From positions 1-24,928 of IMG/VR virus record IMGVR_UViG_3300024273_000195: a DNA stretch of 24,928 nt; one strand, 5' to 3'. This DNA comes from a virus. The position numbers and the translations under genes are program-made. The notes under the pieces are model-generated. The model ran no database searches, was not told the DNA's origin, and was given only the letters and a program-made list of their open reading frames with translations. Shown here piece after piece: positions 18,232 to 24,928 of the stretch (position 1 is its first letter; each line of letters starts with the position of its first letter).

Positions 18232-19275
18232 TTATCCTGTAATCAGGTAGAGCGTAGTCGCAACTGGTGTAAGTGCATTATACTCTGCCTGTGTTAAAGC
18301 TACCCAAGTTTCTCCTGCTGGACCTTGCGCACCCGCTGCTCCTCTAGGGGACATTATAATAACTCTTGTGCCATTTGGAACCAAGGGTGCAGCGCCAGCG
18401 CCATCAGTCACAGAAACTGCTGTTAGCTTGATCCTATCGCCAGCGGTCAACTCAAATGCAGTTGACATGGATACACCACCCTCGTTCTGGTTGACATCAC
18501 GGGTAGCGTAGTTCTGGATGATTTCACCAGCCTGAGCAACATATCCGCTGCCAGTATCCAGTTCGACCTGAACAGTAAGTTCCGATCTGTTGGCGTAGTC
18601 TATAACAGCAGCAAACATGAAGACGTAGGTGCCATCAACATTGCAGGTAATGTCGGCACCACTAATCGTAAAAGAGGTGCCAGTAATTGAGGGCGAGGCC
18701 CAAGTAACGTCAACAACTCCAGCAGAGGTGTCTGCCGTAGATGTACCCTGCGCCTTAATGGTTACACCCGTTGCGCCGCCCCCGGTCGCAGCAATCCAAT
18801 CATAGTCAGCGCCATTCCAAGAAAGAACCTCGCCTGTGGTAGCAGTTCCTGTGTTCAGGTGAGTGTCCACGTCAGAGTTGGTGTAAGAACCACCAGTGCC
18901 GCCTTCGTCGGCGGCATTAACCCAAATGGTTCCATTGTATTTTAAAACCTGTCCATTTGAAGGAGAAGTAAGTGTTACATCAGAGACGTTGTTTAATGCT
19001 ACACTGGTTAGGTATCCTTGTATAGCATGATCCCCCCAACTGAAGGCAGAGTTCCAGTTGGAAATATTAGTATTTGTTATATTACTAGCAGCACTTGCCA
19101 TAAAAACTGGATCAGTTTCGGCAACTCCGGTTAGTTTAGTATCAACACTGTTTTCGTCTACAACAAATATATTGCCGTTTTTAAAGTAGAGGCGCATAAA
19201 TCCAGGATCTGCGTCTCTACCTTGTCCACTTGTTTTGTTAGGAAACTGTATACCATTGTAGGTTTTATCTGCCAT
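18232..19275 (-). CDS. Tail fibre with C1q-like domain and collagen-like stretch
   Basis: 347 residues. Modules in order: a virion N-terminus (MADKTYNGIQFPNKTSGQGR), the W-G-D-H-A-I-Q-G-Y-L-T-S motif at about 75-90 that is also in the upstream fibre, two W-N-G or Y-N-G repeats (VLKYNGTIWVNAADEGG, VLSWNGADYDWIAATGG), a C1q/TNF-like beta-sandwich at about 185-310 (GTYVFMFAAVIDYANRSELT), a short collagen-like G-x-x run (GAAGAQGPAGE) and a final A-L-T-Q-A-E-Y-N-A-L-T-P segment common at the end of phage fibres. Trimeric adhesin is the likely state. It is in one operon with the upstream repeat fibre (gap three bases) and the downstream 147-residue protein. Confidence 0.82.
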   Translation of the reverse strand: MADKTYNGIQFPNKTSGQGRDADPGFMRLYFKNGNIFVVDENSVDTKLTGVAETDPVFMASAASNITNTNISNWNSAFSWGDHAIQGYLTSVALNNVSDVTLTSPSNGQVLKYNGTIWVNAADEGGTGGSYTNSDVDTHLNTGTATTGEVLSWNGADYDWIAATGGGATGVTIKAQGTSTADTSAGVVDVTWASPSITGTSFTISGADITCNVDGTYVFMFAAVIDYANRSELTVQVELDTGSGYVAQAGEIIQNYATRDVNQNEGGVSMSTAFELTAGDRIKLTAVSVTDGAGAAPLVPNGTRVIIMSPRGAAGAQGPAGETWVALTQAEYNALTPVATTLYLITG

Positions 19276-19278
19276 TTA

Positions 19279-20940
19279 TTAAAATCCGATGATTGCTACT
19301 TTAATGCCTGTTAGGGCAACACTTGATGTAATTTTAAGATTGTTTGTATCTACACTATCAATGTCAACTGAAACTTGTGACCCGGTTGTGTCTGCGACTG
19401 TGATTATATATGAATCCTTGTTGGTTAATTCCAATGCATGGGCAATGGTTATTTCGGTATCAGCTGTGAGTGTGACAGTACCGTTAAAGTATGTTTTAGG
19501 TAGAGCGCCGCGCATTTCATTAATCGCAGCAACAAGATTGGCTTTTTGTGTTGTTTCCAACGACGATAGAGTACCAATAGCATTTGCGTTGGTTGCGATA
19601 CCTGATAACTCAGGAGGTGTGTATGTAACCACACCAGTGGTGTTGTTGTAAGCAATACCGCCACTACCTGATGCTGCGGCATTTGTTCCGACACTTAAAT
19701 CTGTTAACTCAATGAATGCGCTAGTGAACGTAATTTGGCTTTCATTGATACTTAATGCACCCTGGTGTTGCGTGACACTTGACTCTGTGATGTTCGCATT
19801 AGGTACATTAGCCCAAGTAACAGCACTGGTTAGGTCATTGGTTTCTGTGTAACTTGTTAAATAGGTGCTATTATCAACTGTATAGTTTCCTGCACCGTCA
19901 GTTTTCATAAAGCCAGCAGTAGCAAAGTCGCCATCAACAAGTACATCTGCGTGTGACGTCTCAGAAGTTAGATAACTTTGTAAATCACTGATTTGTGATT
20001 CAGTGATACTTAATGCACCCTGGTGTTGCGTGACACTTGACTCTGTGATGTTCGCATTAGGTACATTAGCCCAAGTAACAGCACTGGTTAGGTCATTGGT
20101 TTCTGTGTAACTTGTAAGATATGAACTTAAATCAGGAGGTGTGTATGTAACCACACCAGTGGTGTTGTTGTAAGCAATACTGCCACTACCTGATGCCGAG
20201 GAAGGTGTACCAATACTTAAATCTGTTAACTCAATGAATGCGCTAGTGAACGTAATTTGGCTTTCATTGATAGCCAACGCACTCTGGTGTTGCGTGACAC
20301 TTGACTCTGTGATGTTCGCATTAGGTACGTTGGCCCATGTAACAGCACTGGTTAGGTCATTGGTTTCGCTGGTTATATAACCCTGTGCTGCGTGGTCACC
20401 CCACCCAAATGCTGTATTCCAGTTTGATGAATTATTAGTAGTAACAGTATAGTTTCCACTACCATCAGTGGTCATAAGACCTGCCGAAGCAAAGTCAGCG
20501 TCTACGATCGCATCTTCAAGATTTCTTTGAAGAACCGTTGCTGCCGAACTGCTAGTAAAAAGTATAACATCGCCAAGTTCAACTGCACTCGAAGGTGTAA
20601 ATGTTACCCCAGTCATTGACGGTGTGCCAGCGGTTGAAACTACGTATTGATTGCCAGCTTCGGCAGTTGCTTGCGCATCTAAACTAACAGAAGCATCAAT
20701 TGTGCCGCGGAATACAACATCGCCAGTAATAACAAGAGCGTCTCGTAACCACGCAACTCCGTTCCAAATATATGGTGCGTTATCGTCTGTATCCCAAACT
20801 TGAAGACCTTTATGGTCTACAGTTAACGGCGTGGCTGCTAGTGTTGCTCTAGCAGTACTGTCAACATTGTGCAATCGAGCATTTAGTAACTGCCCTACGC
20901 TTACTAAATCTATATCATGATAAAACTTCTTTACTGCCAT
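19279..20940 (-). CDS. Long tail fibre with near-identical internal repeats
   Basis: 553 residues from ATG 20940, chosen over ATG 20946 because AGGGGG is seven bases upstream of it and the encoded start is MAVKKFYHDI. Three copies of a module with ETNDLTSAVTWANVPNANIT followed by ESSVTQHQ are separated by strand-rich linkers (ITFTSAFIELTDLS, GSIAYNNTTGVVTYTPP). The DNA of the repeats is identical over 112, 58 and 49 bases, which indicates recent duplication or gene conversion. A W-G-D-H-A-A-Q-G-Y motif near the first third is shared with the next fibre. The C-terminal ~100 residues form a separate domain that may be the tip. Two TAAATA boxes lie upstream. Confidence 0.82.
   Translation of the reverse strand: MAVKKFYHDIDLVSVGQLLNARLHNVDSTARATLAATPLTVDHKGLQVWDTDDNAPYIWNGVAWLRDALVITGDVVFRGTIDASVSLDAQATAEAGNQYVVSTAGTPSMTGVTFTPSSAVELGDVILFTSSSAATVLQRNLEDAIVDADFASAGLMTTDGSGNYTVTTNNSSNWNTAFGWGDHAAQGYITSETNDLTSAVTWANVPNANITESSVTQHQSALAINESQITFTSAFIELTDLSIGTPSSASGSGSIAYNNTTGVVTYTPPDLSSYLTSYTETNDLTSAVTWANVPNANITESSVTQHQGALSITESQISDLQSYLTSETSHADVLVDGDFATAGFMKTDGAGNYTVDNSTYLTSYTETNDLTSAVTWANVPNANITESSVTQHQGALSINESQITFTSAFIELTDLSVGTNAAASGSGGIAYNNTTGVVTYTPPELSGIATNANAIGTLSSLETTQKANLVAAINEMRGALPKTYFNGTVTLTADTEITIAHALELTNKDSYIITVADTTGSQVSVDIDSVDTNNLKITSSVALTGIKVAIIGF
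19610..19658. repeat. 49-bp exact repeat, copy 1 (copy 2 at 20132-20180)
   Basis: Identical over 49 bases with 20132-20180; both encode the Y-N-N-T-T-G-V-V-T-Y-T-P-P part of the fibre. Confidence 0.85.
19693..19750. repeat. 58-bp exact repeat, copy 1 (copy 2 at 20215-20272)
   Basis: Identical over 58 bases with 20215-20272; both encode the ITFTSAFIELTDLS linker. Confidence 0.85.
19746..19857. repeat. 112-bp exact repeat, copy 1 (copy 2 at 20004-20115)
   Basis: Identical over 112 bases with 20004-20115 and partly with about 20266-20370, where several third-position changes occur. Encodes the ETNDLTSAVTWANV module. Confidence 0.88.
20004..20115. repeat. 112-bp exact repeat, copy 2
   Basis: Second identical copy of the 19746-19857 repeat inside the same fibre gene. 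Confidence 0.88.
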
Positions 20941-20973
20941 TGTCATGCCCCCTATACTAATGACTACTGCTTA

Positions 20974-20980
20974 TATTTAT
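20974..20980 (-). promoter_or_regulatory. Late-promoter-like box (ATAAATA)
   Basis: ATAAATATAAG on the minus strand, 34 bases before the fibre ATG at 20940. A second box (AATAAATAC, 21013-21019) is 73 bases before it. Confidence 0.5.
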
Positions 20981-21012
20981 ATTAACTGCGGTTTTAATAT
21001 GCTGATTATTAG

Positions 21013-21019
21013 TATTTAT
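21013..21019 (-). promoter_or_regulatory. Second late-like box (ATAAATA) before the long fibre
   Basis: AATAAATACTAAT on the minus strand, over the stop codon of the 21016-21408 gene. Confidence 0.45.
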
Positions 21020-21408
21020 TTGGCATGTACTATGCGTAGAAGATGATTAATTAGCTCAATATTAGAATCTATAAATATTCTGTCATTATATACGTTGTAT
21101 GACGCTTCTACAACCTGATTATTTTGATCTAATAGATCAAAACTTATTAAATTTTCTACACCATATGCAGAGAATAGAAATGTAAACGATGTACCTTCTA
21201 GTGCATAAACCTCAGTGTACACTCCAAACGGGCGCGGTCCAGACAGGCGATTGTCTGCACCTGCAACAACAATACCACCTAGCGTTAGACCATCACTAGC
21301 ACGTATTGTTCTATCTTCTTCAGAATAAAATAAATTGCCTTTTTCGCCAACAAATTCGTTTACTTCTGCTGTAGGTTTGTAGGACGAACGAATTTTAAAT
21401 AGTGGCAT
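21016..21408 (-). CDS. Small virion accessory protein
   Basis: 130 residues. The first 50 residues hold the G-x-L-F-Y-x-x-x-x-x-x-I-x-x-S-D-G-x-T-x-G-G motif (GEKGNLFYSEEDRTIRASDG, LTLGGI) that is also in the 724-residue fibre (LGHVGRLFYDSDNGVIKISD, GVTPGG). It is a common attachment-type N-terminus in marine phage tail proteins. The rest is a beta-domain (SFTFLFSAYGVENLISFDLL, DRIFIDSNIELINHLLRIVH). ATG 21408 has AAGGAAG upstream and a GATAAATAC box 23 bases upstream. Probably a short fibre or whisker-type component. Confidence 0.75.
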   Translation of the reverse strand: MPLFKIRSSYKPTAEVNEFVGEKGNLFYSEEDRTIRASDGLTLGGIVVAGADNRLSGPRPFGVYTEVYALEGTSFTFLFSAYGVENLISFDLLDQNNQVVEASYNVYNDRIFIDSNIELINHLLRIVHAK

Positions 21409-21430
21409 AATTGCTCTTCCTTACTAGGAG

Positions 21431-21437
21431 TATTTAT
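21431..21437 (-). promoter_or_regulatory. Late-promoter-like box (ATAAATA)
   Basis: GATAAATACT on the minus strand, 23 bases before the ATG at 21408. Confidence 0.55.
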
Positions 21438-21458
21438 CTGCACACGCCGGTTATTACT

Positions 21459-21761
21459 CTACAAGGATGCCATTAGCTGTTTGATTCTGTCCAGCAAACT
21501 AGTATCAGCATCTTGGATTTCAGCATCGGCATCGTCGGTTTCAGAACCGATATCGTCTGGTTGTAATAGTTTGTCTATTACAGGACTAGATTTACCTGCT
21601 GCGGCTTTTTTAAGTTCCAGCTCTTGTTGTAGAGGACCGACCATAACTGGATTGTCTTGTAGCGTGGGCTCTTCTTGTCCCGGTGCGTCTACTTCGGGCT
21701 CGCCGTCGGCGTTGAGCTTGATAGTAATCGGTACGTTGATTGTTATTTCTCTTGCTTTCAT
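21459..21761 (-). CDS. Acidic small protein with PLQQ-LEL-KK motif
   Basis: 100 residues. Strand-like start (AREITINVPITIKLNADGEP) and a predicted disordered, acidic middle and end (DDIGSETDDADAEIQDADTS). Residues 39-52 (VMVGPLQQELELKK) match the segment VMMTPNQQKLELLKK of the 95-residue protein at 23980-24267. The two acidic proteins flank the ice-binding-like fibre, suggesting a shared structural function such as a binding peptide for a common head or tail partner. AGGATAAG eight bases before the ATG. No known family. Confidence 0.7.
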   Translation of the reverse strand: MKAREITINVPITIKLNADGEPEVDAPGQEEPTLQDNPVMVGPLQQELELKKAAAGKSSPVIDKLLQPDDIGSETDDADAEIQDADTSLLDRIKQLMASL

Positions 21762-21800
21762 GTTGTACTTATCCTATACTATTAGCTTGTTATTTTTTGA

Positions 21801-23975
21801 CTATGTCGATATCGGTGATGCTATCAGTGCCATCCCAGGTCCGATAGCAAATTCGCCAATGGGCACCGTTGTTCGAACATCTAATATTTGCCCTGCGCCT
21901 ACAGTTGCTATAGTGTGTATTGACATAGGCCAGGCGCTTGTTAAAAATGTGTGTGTTTGTCTGCGATTAGAATCCGGAATTTCTACACCATCAACATAAA
22001 TGCCGTATTCAATAACACCCAAATCTGCTGCTCCGCCTGGGTAGATTTCTCCTGAGACGGTAGCAGTGCCAAAGCCGGTGATTGTACCATTATTGGTTCC
22101 TATGCTCTGAGCAATGGTACTTGCGTTTGCGTTGGTCAATGATCCGATACCAGCAAAAATAGAAAATATGCTTAATGATGCCTCATCTAATGTGCTTATA
22201 CCGGTGGGTTCTAAGATGTCAATGTTGTTGACTCCAATTGCTCCGTTAACTGCCAACACTCGACCTTCTACGGTGGCACCTGAACCTGGGGTGTTTGCAG
22301 CTTGGTTTGACAGTAACGATCCTCTGATAGTAGCATTGTTGCCTGTGCTGATAGCGCCTTCTGCTACCCACCATACGTTTTTACTGGTGGCTCCACCAGC
22401 CAACACAATCGTAGCACCTGCACCTGTTGTGAGTGCTCCAGCACTGCGGAACACGAATAATGCAGCAGGATCACCGCCAGCATCTAGTGTCAATGTACCA
22501 GCAATAGAAGATGCACCTGCTTGCGTGTAGACGCCTGGTCCCAGTGTTTCGCCCCCGCCGTATGCCGGTGCGTGTCCTGTGACTGTGGCAGGCAGCGCCT
22601 GCAGATCGTTGTATAGTATTGCCAAGTCTGCTGCTGCTGTCGAAGTCACACTGCCTACCAATGTGTTGACATATTCACTGTTGAATGTCACCAAGTAACT
22701 GCCAGCGGGTGGTGACAGCGTCATATTAGTAATAGTAGTAGCATCCTGGCTAACAGCAAGAAAAAGATCGACGCTTGCCAATGCTGACAGCACTGTGGGA
22801 CGTACACCAGTAAGTTGACTACCGTCGCCTACAATAGGATTGGTAACAGTAAGATCGGTCAACGTGCCAACTGATGTTAAACTACTGTTAACTACTGTTG
22901 AGTTTAGTGTTGTGCCGGTCATTGTGCCAGCAACATCAGCAGGGTCAAATCCGCTAAATGTTAATCCTGTGACTGTGGCTCCGGTAACATCAAGTGTGTT
23001 ACCCGAGCCAATAGTAACATTACCAGTTAAGTCACCTACAAAGCCCACTGTACTAACTATGCCTGTTGCTGTAACCTCTAGTGCTGTGACTGCAAAGTTA
23101 AGAGCATCAGTGCCGTTGGCTGTAACATCAAATGTAATCTTACCGCCTTGGTTGTTTGGTCCTTGATCCTCTGTGGCAATGAAATTCAGTTTAGCTGGTC
23201 CAAATGTTTCAAAGTCTGTTCCGGTGCTTGCTTGCCCAACAACTCGGAAGAATATTTCATTGTTCAGTACTGGTGTTAATGCCCCAACTGACCCGTTGTA
23301 TCTGCGACCTACAATAACAGGATAGTTGTTGACGCCGTCTAGATATTTTCTTGCGGGCAATCCTTCGTTACCAGTGGTGTGCATGATAACACCAGTTTGA
23401 TTTGGCGGATGAATTGCTCCTGTATCGTTGCCAATAACTTCAAACGCTCCCAGCAAAGGGTCTGCGTTAGGAACCAAGAAGCGAACCTTTCCGTCATTGA
23501 ACACGCGGAAAATTGGCTCTAACAATAGCGCACCGTCGATGCTGCCATTGGGTGATCGCACGCTGAAGTCGCCAAGAATCTTAACAATACCAGTGCCGTT
23601 ACTTGCGATTACAATGTCTTCGTTAGCATTAACACTTTGTAGTAAAGCGTAGTCTTCTCCTACCTGTGGGTTGCCCGCAGCATAAGTACCAACAATTCCC
23701 TGGAAGTCACCAAAAGTAAATTCAAGTCCTGCACTGTCCAGCAGTATCTGTCCTTCACTGTTGATGGTAACGCCTGGACCTTCTTTGATGCCGCCAACAA
23801 TGGTGTCAGTGGCAATAGTATAAGGTATGAACAATCCGCCTGGGGTAACGCCATCTGATATCTTTATAACACCGTTGTCACTGTCGTAGAACAGTCGTCC
23901 GACGTGTCCTAGATAGTTCTCTGCTGTTATCGAAGCAGATCCGTTTCTACTTAAAAAGAAATCATAGATGGCCAT
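21801..23975 (-). CDS. Large tail fibre with DUF3494 ice-binding-like domain
   Basis: 724 residues. N-terminal virion motif (YLGHVGRLFYDSDNGVIKIS at 21-40, then DGVTPGG). A long beta-rich body follows with fibre-type segments (GFVGDLTGNVTIGSGNTLDV, 311-330). Residues about 445-590 match the DUF3494 ice-binding-protein fold: a helical entry (AADLAILYNDLQALPA), TLGPGVYT (477-484), GTLTLDAGGDPAALFVFRS (493-511), A-L-T-T-G-A-G-A, N-V-W-W-V-A (533-538) and G-R-V-L-A-V-N-G-A-I (571-580). The last ~130 residues form another domain, possibly the receptor-binding tip. DUF3494 proteins are right-handed beta-solenoids that bind ice or act as adhesins. Whether ice binding is retained cannot be told. GGAG lies upstream, inside the preceding gene. 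Confidence 0.87.
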   Translation of the reverse strand: MAIYDFFLSRNGSASITAENYLGHVGRLFYDSDNGVIKISDGVTPGGLFIPYTIATDTIVGGIKEGPGVTINSEGQILLDSAGLEFTFGDFQGIVGTYAAGNPQVGEDYALLQSVNANEDIVIASNGTGIVKILGDFSVRSPNGSIDGALLLEPIFRVFNDGKVRFLVPNADPLLGAFEVIGNDTGAIHPPNQTGVIMHTTGNEGLPARKYLDGVNNYPVIVGRRYNGSVGALTPVLNNEIFFRVVGQASTGTDFETFGPAKLNFIATEDQGPNNQGGKITFDVTANGTDALNFAVTALEVTATGIVSTVGFVGDLTGNVTIGSGNTLDVTGATVTGLTFSGFDPADVAGTMTGTTLNSTVVNSSLTSVGTLTDLTVTNPIVGDGSQLTGVRPTVLSALASVDLFLAVSQDATTITNMTLSPPAGSYLVTFNSEYVNTLVGSVTSTAAADLAILYNDLQALPATVTGHAPAYGGGETLGPGVYTQAGASSIAGTLTLDAGGDPAALFVFRSAGALTTGAGATIVLAGGATSKNVWWVAEGAISTGNNATIRGSLLSNQAANTPGSGATVEGRVLAVNGAIGVNNIDILEPTGISTLDEASLSIFSIFAGIGSLTNANASTIAQSIGTNNGTITGFGTATVSGEIYPGGAADLGVIEYGIYVDGVEIPDSNRRQTHTFLTSAWPMSIHTIATVGAGQILDVRTTVPIGEFAIGPGMALIASPIST

Positions 23976-23979
23976 TAGC

Positions 23980-24267
23980 TTACTCCAGTGGTTCGTCGTC
24001 TGATGCTGCGTGAATCACTGCTGGATTAATACCTGCGTTCTTCTTGATAGCTGTCAGTTCGTCTTGTCCTTCGTTGTCAAACTCTGATTCAACGCCGACG
24101 CCTTTCTTTAGAAGTTCCAACTTCTGTTGATTGGGTGTCATCATTACTGCCTGTTCTTCGCCGTCGATATCCATTGTTTGATCAGGTTGTCTAGGTGCAG
24201 CACTGTTGGGGCCTTCGATGCCGTCCAACTTGTCTGCCAACTGTCTTAATAAATCTGCCATTTTCAT
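23980..24267 (-). CDS. Acidic small protein with PNQQ-LEL-KK motif
   Basis: 95 residues. Helical start (KMADLLRQLADKLDGIEG), a P- and Q-rich linker, then VMMTPNQQKLELLKKGVGVE at about 40-60 and a charged tail (DELTAIKKNAGI, then an acidic end DDEPLE). The central segment is shared with the 100-residue protein at 21459-21761. The order L-E-L-L-K-K-x-V-G-V-E-S-E-F-D-N-E-G-Q-D-E-L-x-x-I-K-K-N-A-G-I recurs in marine T4-like phages as far as I recall, without known function. AAGGAA nine bases before the ATG. It sits four bases upstream of the large fibre and could be its assembly partner. Confidence 0.72.
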   Translation of the reverse strand: MKMADLLRQLADKLDGIEGPNSAAPRQPDQTMDIDGEEQAVMMTPNQQKLELLKKGVGVESEFDNEGQDELTAIKKNAGINPAVIHAASDDEPLE

Positions 24268-24279
24268 GTTGTGTTTTCC

Positions 24280-24534
24280 TTATTCGCCAAAGTAATCTAT
24301 TTCGCCGTTGTCCGGAAACTCTGCCGGACCCGAACTGTCGCCAACGATTAATGCTTGTTTGTAATCTTGTACATAGTTTGCCCATGCAATCTTTGCTGCT
24401 GCTCTACTTGCTTTGGTTGCAACGCCGTTACCGGTATCTGTACTGTCAGTAGCATGAGCGATACCGTTGGGCTCACGTGGATCAGTTGGACGATTTAATC
24501 CTGTTTGATTGTCGCCGCGTGTGTCTAAACTCAT
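24280..24534 (-). CDS. Hypothetical small protein
   Basis: 84 residues. Disordered N-terminal half rich in D, T, N and P (SLDTRGDNQTGLNRPTDPRE), then a helix (ASRAAAKIAWANYVQDYKQA) and an acidic tail. No cysteine, no membrane segment. The start is well supported: GGGAGAAG ahead of the ATG and an exact TATAAATA box 22 bases upstream. It is the first gene of the minus-strand fibre block and lies 12 bases upstream of the acidic-motif gene, so it is probably a late virion gene. Function unknown. Confidence 0.7.
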   Translation of the reverse strand: MSLDTRGDNQTGLNRPTDPREPNGIAHATDSTDTGNGVATKASRAAAKIAWANYVQDYKQALIVGDSSGPAEFPDNGEIDYFGE

Positions 24535-24555
24535 TATTCTACTTCTCCCATACTG

Positions 24556-24563
24556 TATTTATA
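24556..24563 (-). promoter_or_regulatory. Exact T4-type late promoter box (TATAAATA)
   Basis: TATAAATAC on the minus strand, 22 bases before the ATG at 24534. The best late-promoter match together with that before the tmRNA. It probably starts the fibre block. Confidence 0.65.
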
Positions 24564-24617
24564 TAAGTATGCATATGAAGAAGTTTTTATATAATATTTG
24601 GAAAGATTGGAATCACA

Positions 24618-24928
24618 ATGAGGATACGTAAAACTCTATGGCTAGGCGCAGGTCTTTTTTGTCTGGGCATGGCCTATGTGGGTGTAATAGTTCCAGGAAT
24701 ACCTTTTAGTATTTTCCTAGTAATGGCTGCATACTGCTTCAGTAAGTCCAGCAAGCGTATGCATGACTGGATCTACAACCACAAATACTTTGGTCCGTTC
24801 CTTACCAACTGGACACAGAAAAAAGTATTTCCTACCAAGGGAAAATATGCCATGGTGATTGTAATGAGTTCCAGTTTGTTGTTCCTTTGGTTTACTACAG
24901 AAAACCTTAAAGCTGTTGCGTGGACCGG
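24618..24928 (+). CDS. DUF454 (YbaN-like) inner-membrane protein, partial
   Basis: First 103 residues; the frame runs off the window. MRIRKTLWLGAGLFCLGMAY begins a first membrane helix, followed by V-G-V-I-V-P-G-I-P-F-S-I-F-L, then A-Y-C-F-S-K-S-S-K-R-M-H-D-W and N-H-K-Y-F-G-P-F-L-T-N-W. This is the DUF454/YbaN pattern (V-x-P-G-x-P-x-x-x-F, C-F-x-x-S-S, H-x-x-F-G-P-x-L-x-x-W). The family is two- or three-span bacterial membrane proteins of unknown role. It is the only plus-strand gene at this end and diverges from the fibre block. A TATAAT at 24590-24595 may serve as -10. Acquired from a bacterial host, most likely. Confidence 0.82.
   Translation, partial: MRIRKTLWLGAGLFCLGMAYVGVIVPGIPFSIFLVMAAYCFSKSSKRMHDWIYNHKYFGPFLTNWTQKKVFPTKGKYAMVIVMSSSLLFLWFTTENLKAVAWT

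Noticed and set aside
19610-20370. Regularly spaced repeats as a possible CRISPR array
   Set aside because: Repeats are long, in frame and inside a tail-fibre gene; spacing follows protein modules, with no short spacers or cas genes.
24575-24631. 18-codon ORF (MKKFLYNIWKDWNHNEDT) overlapping the DUF454 start
   Set aside because: No ribosome site; could be a coupling leader, but nothing beyond an open frame supports it.

Overview
The window looks like part of a tailed-phage genome of the marine T4-like (Straboviridae/Kyanoviridae-like) myovirus type. Almost all genes lie on the minus strand, are small, and are packed with 1-4 base stop/start overlaps (ATGA, TAATG). The content fits: class Ia ribonucleotide reductase NrdA/NrdB with a glutaredoxin, a RecB/Cas4-type nuclease, several tail-fibre proteins, and TATAAATA-like boxes ahead of many genes, matching the T4 late promoter. 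The host is probably an alphaproteobacterium. The evidence is a circularly permuted two-piece tmRNA (the alphaproteobacterial arrangement), a DUF1127 protein, and a host-like periplasmic phosphate-binding protein. I cannot name the host genus.

Layout. 1-408: start of a partial ORF, then a permuted tmRNA (tag ARKHIIAEMNYNLAA) whose spacer between acceptor and coding pieces holds a 38-codon ORF. 428-2386: small unknown proteins, a histone H1/Hc1-like basic protein, a HAD-family phosphatase-like protein and glutaredoxin. 2383-5883: nrdB and nrdA. 5939-7980: a conserved unknown and a beta-helix tail protein with a GTG start. 8011-9016: nuclease and a NifU-like Fe-S scaffold. 9064-10292: an acidic protein ending at an A_AAA_AAG slippery site that would fuse it to the next frame. 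10326-13111: small virion-type or unknown proteins, tandem basic paralogs, a holin-like membrane protein and a probably abundant small protein with its own terminator. 13218-15309: a coupled operon with a ligase-like nucleotidyltransferase, a Pol-beta-type nucleotidyltransferase and a small protein. 15449-17681: pstS, diverging across a regulatory region with a candidate Pho box from a plus-strand operon of three small proteins (one DUF1127) and a further conserved protein. 17784-24534: a tail-fibre and virion-accessory block, including a 724-residue protein with a DUF3494 ice-binding-like domain. 24618-end: a partial DUF454 (YbaN-like) membrane protein on the plus strand.

Control signals fall into two classes. 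The first is sigma70-type promoters with a TTGACA-like -35, 17-base spacing and TGT directly before the -10 (1823, 3540, 9034, 15416, 17323); three of them carry a shared 23-base palindrome CCTRTG-N11-CATAGG over the -10. The second is T4-late-like TAAATA boxes. Together the genes describe a lytic phage that supplies nucleotides (NrdAB, Grx), helps phosphate uptake (PstS), may support Fe-S assembly (NifU-like) and ribosome rescue (tmRNA), and builds an elaborate adhesion apparatus. Functions are inferred from sequence reading alone; no database search was run.
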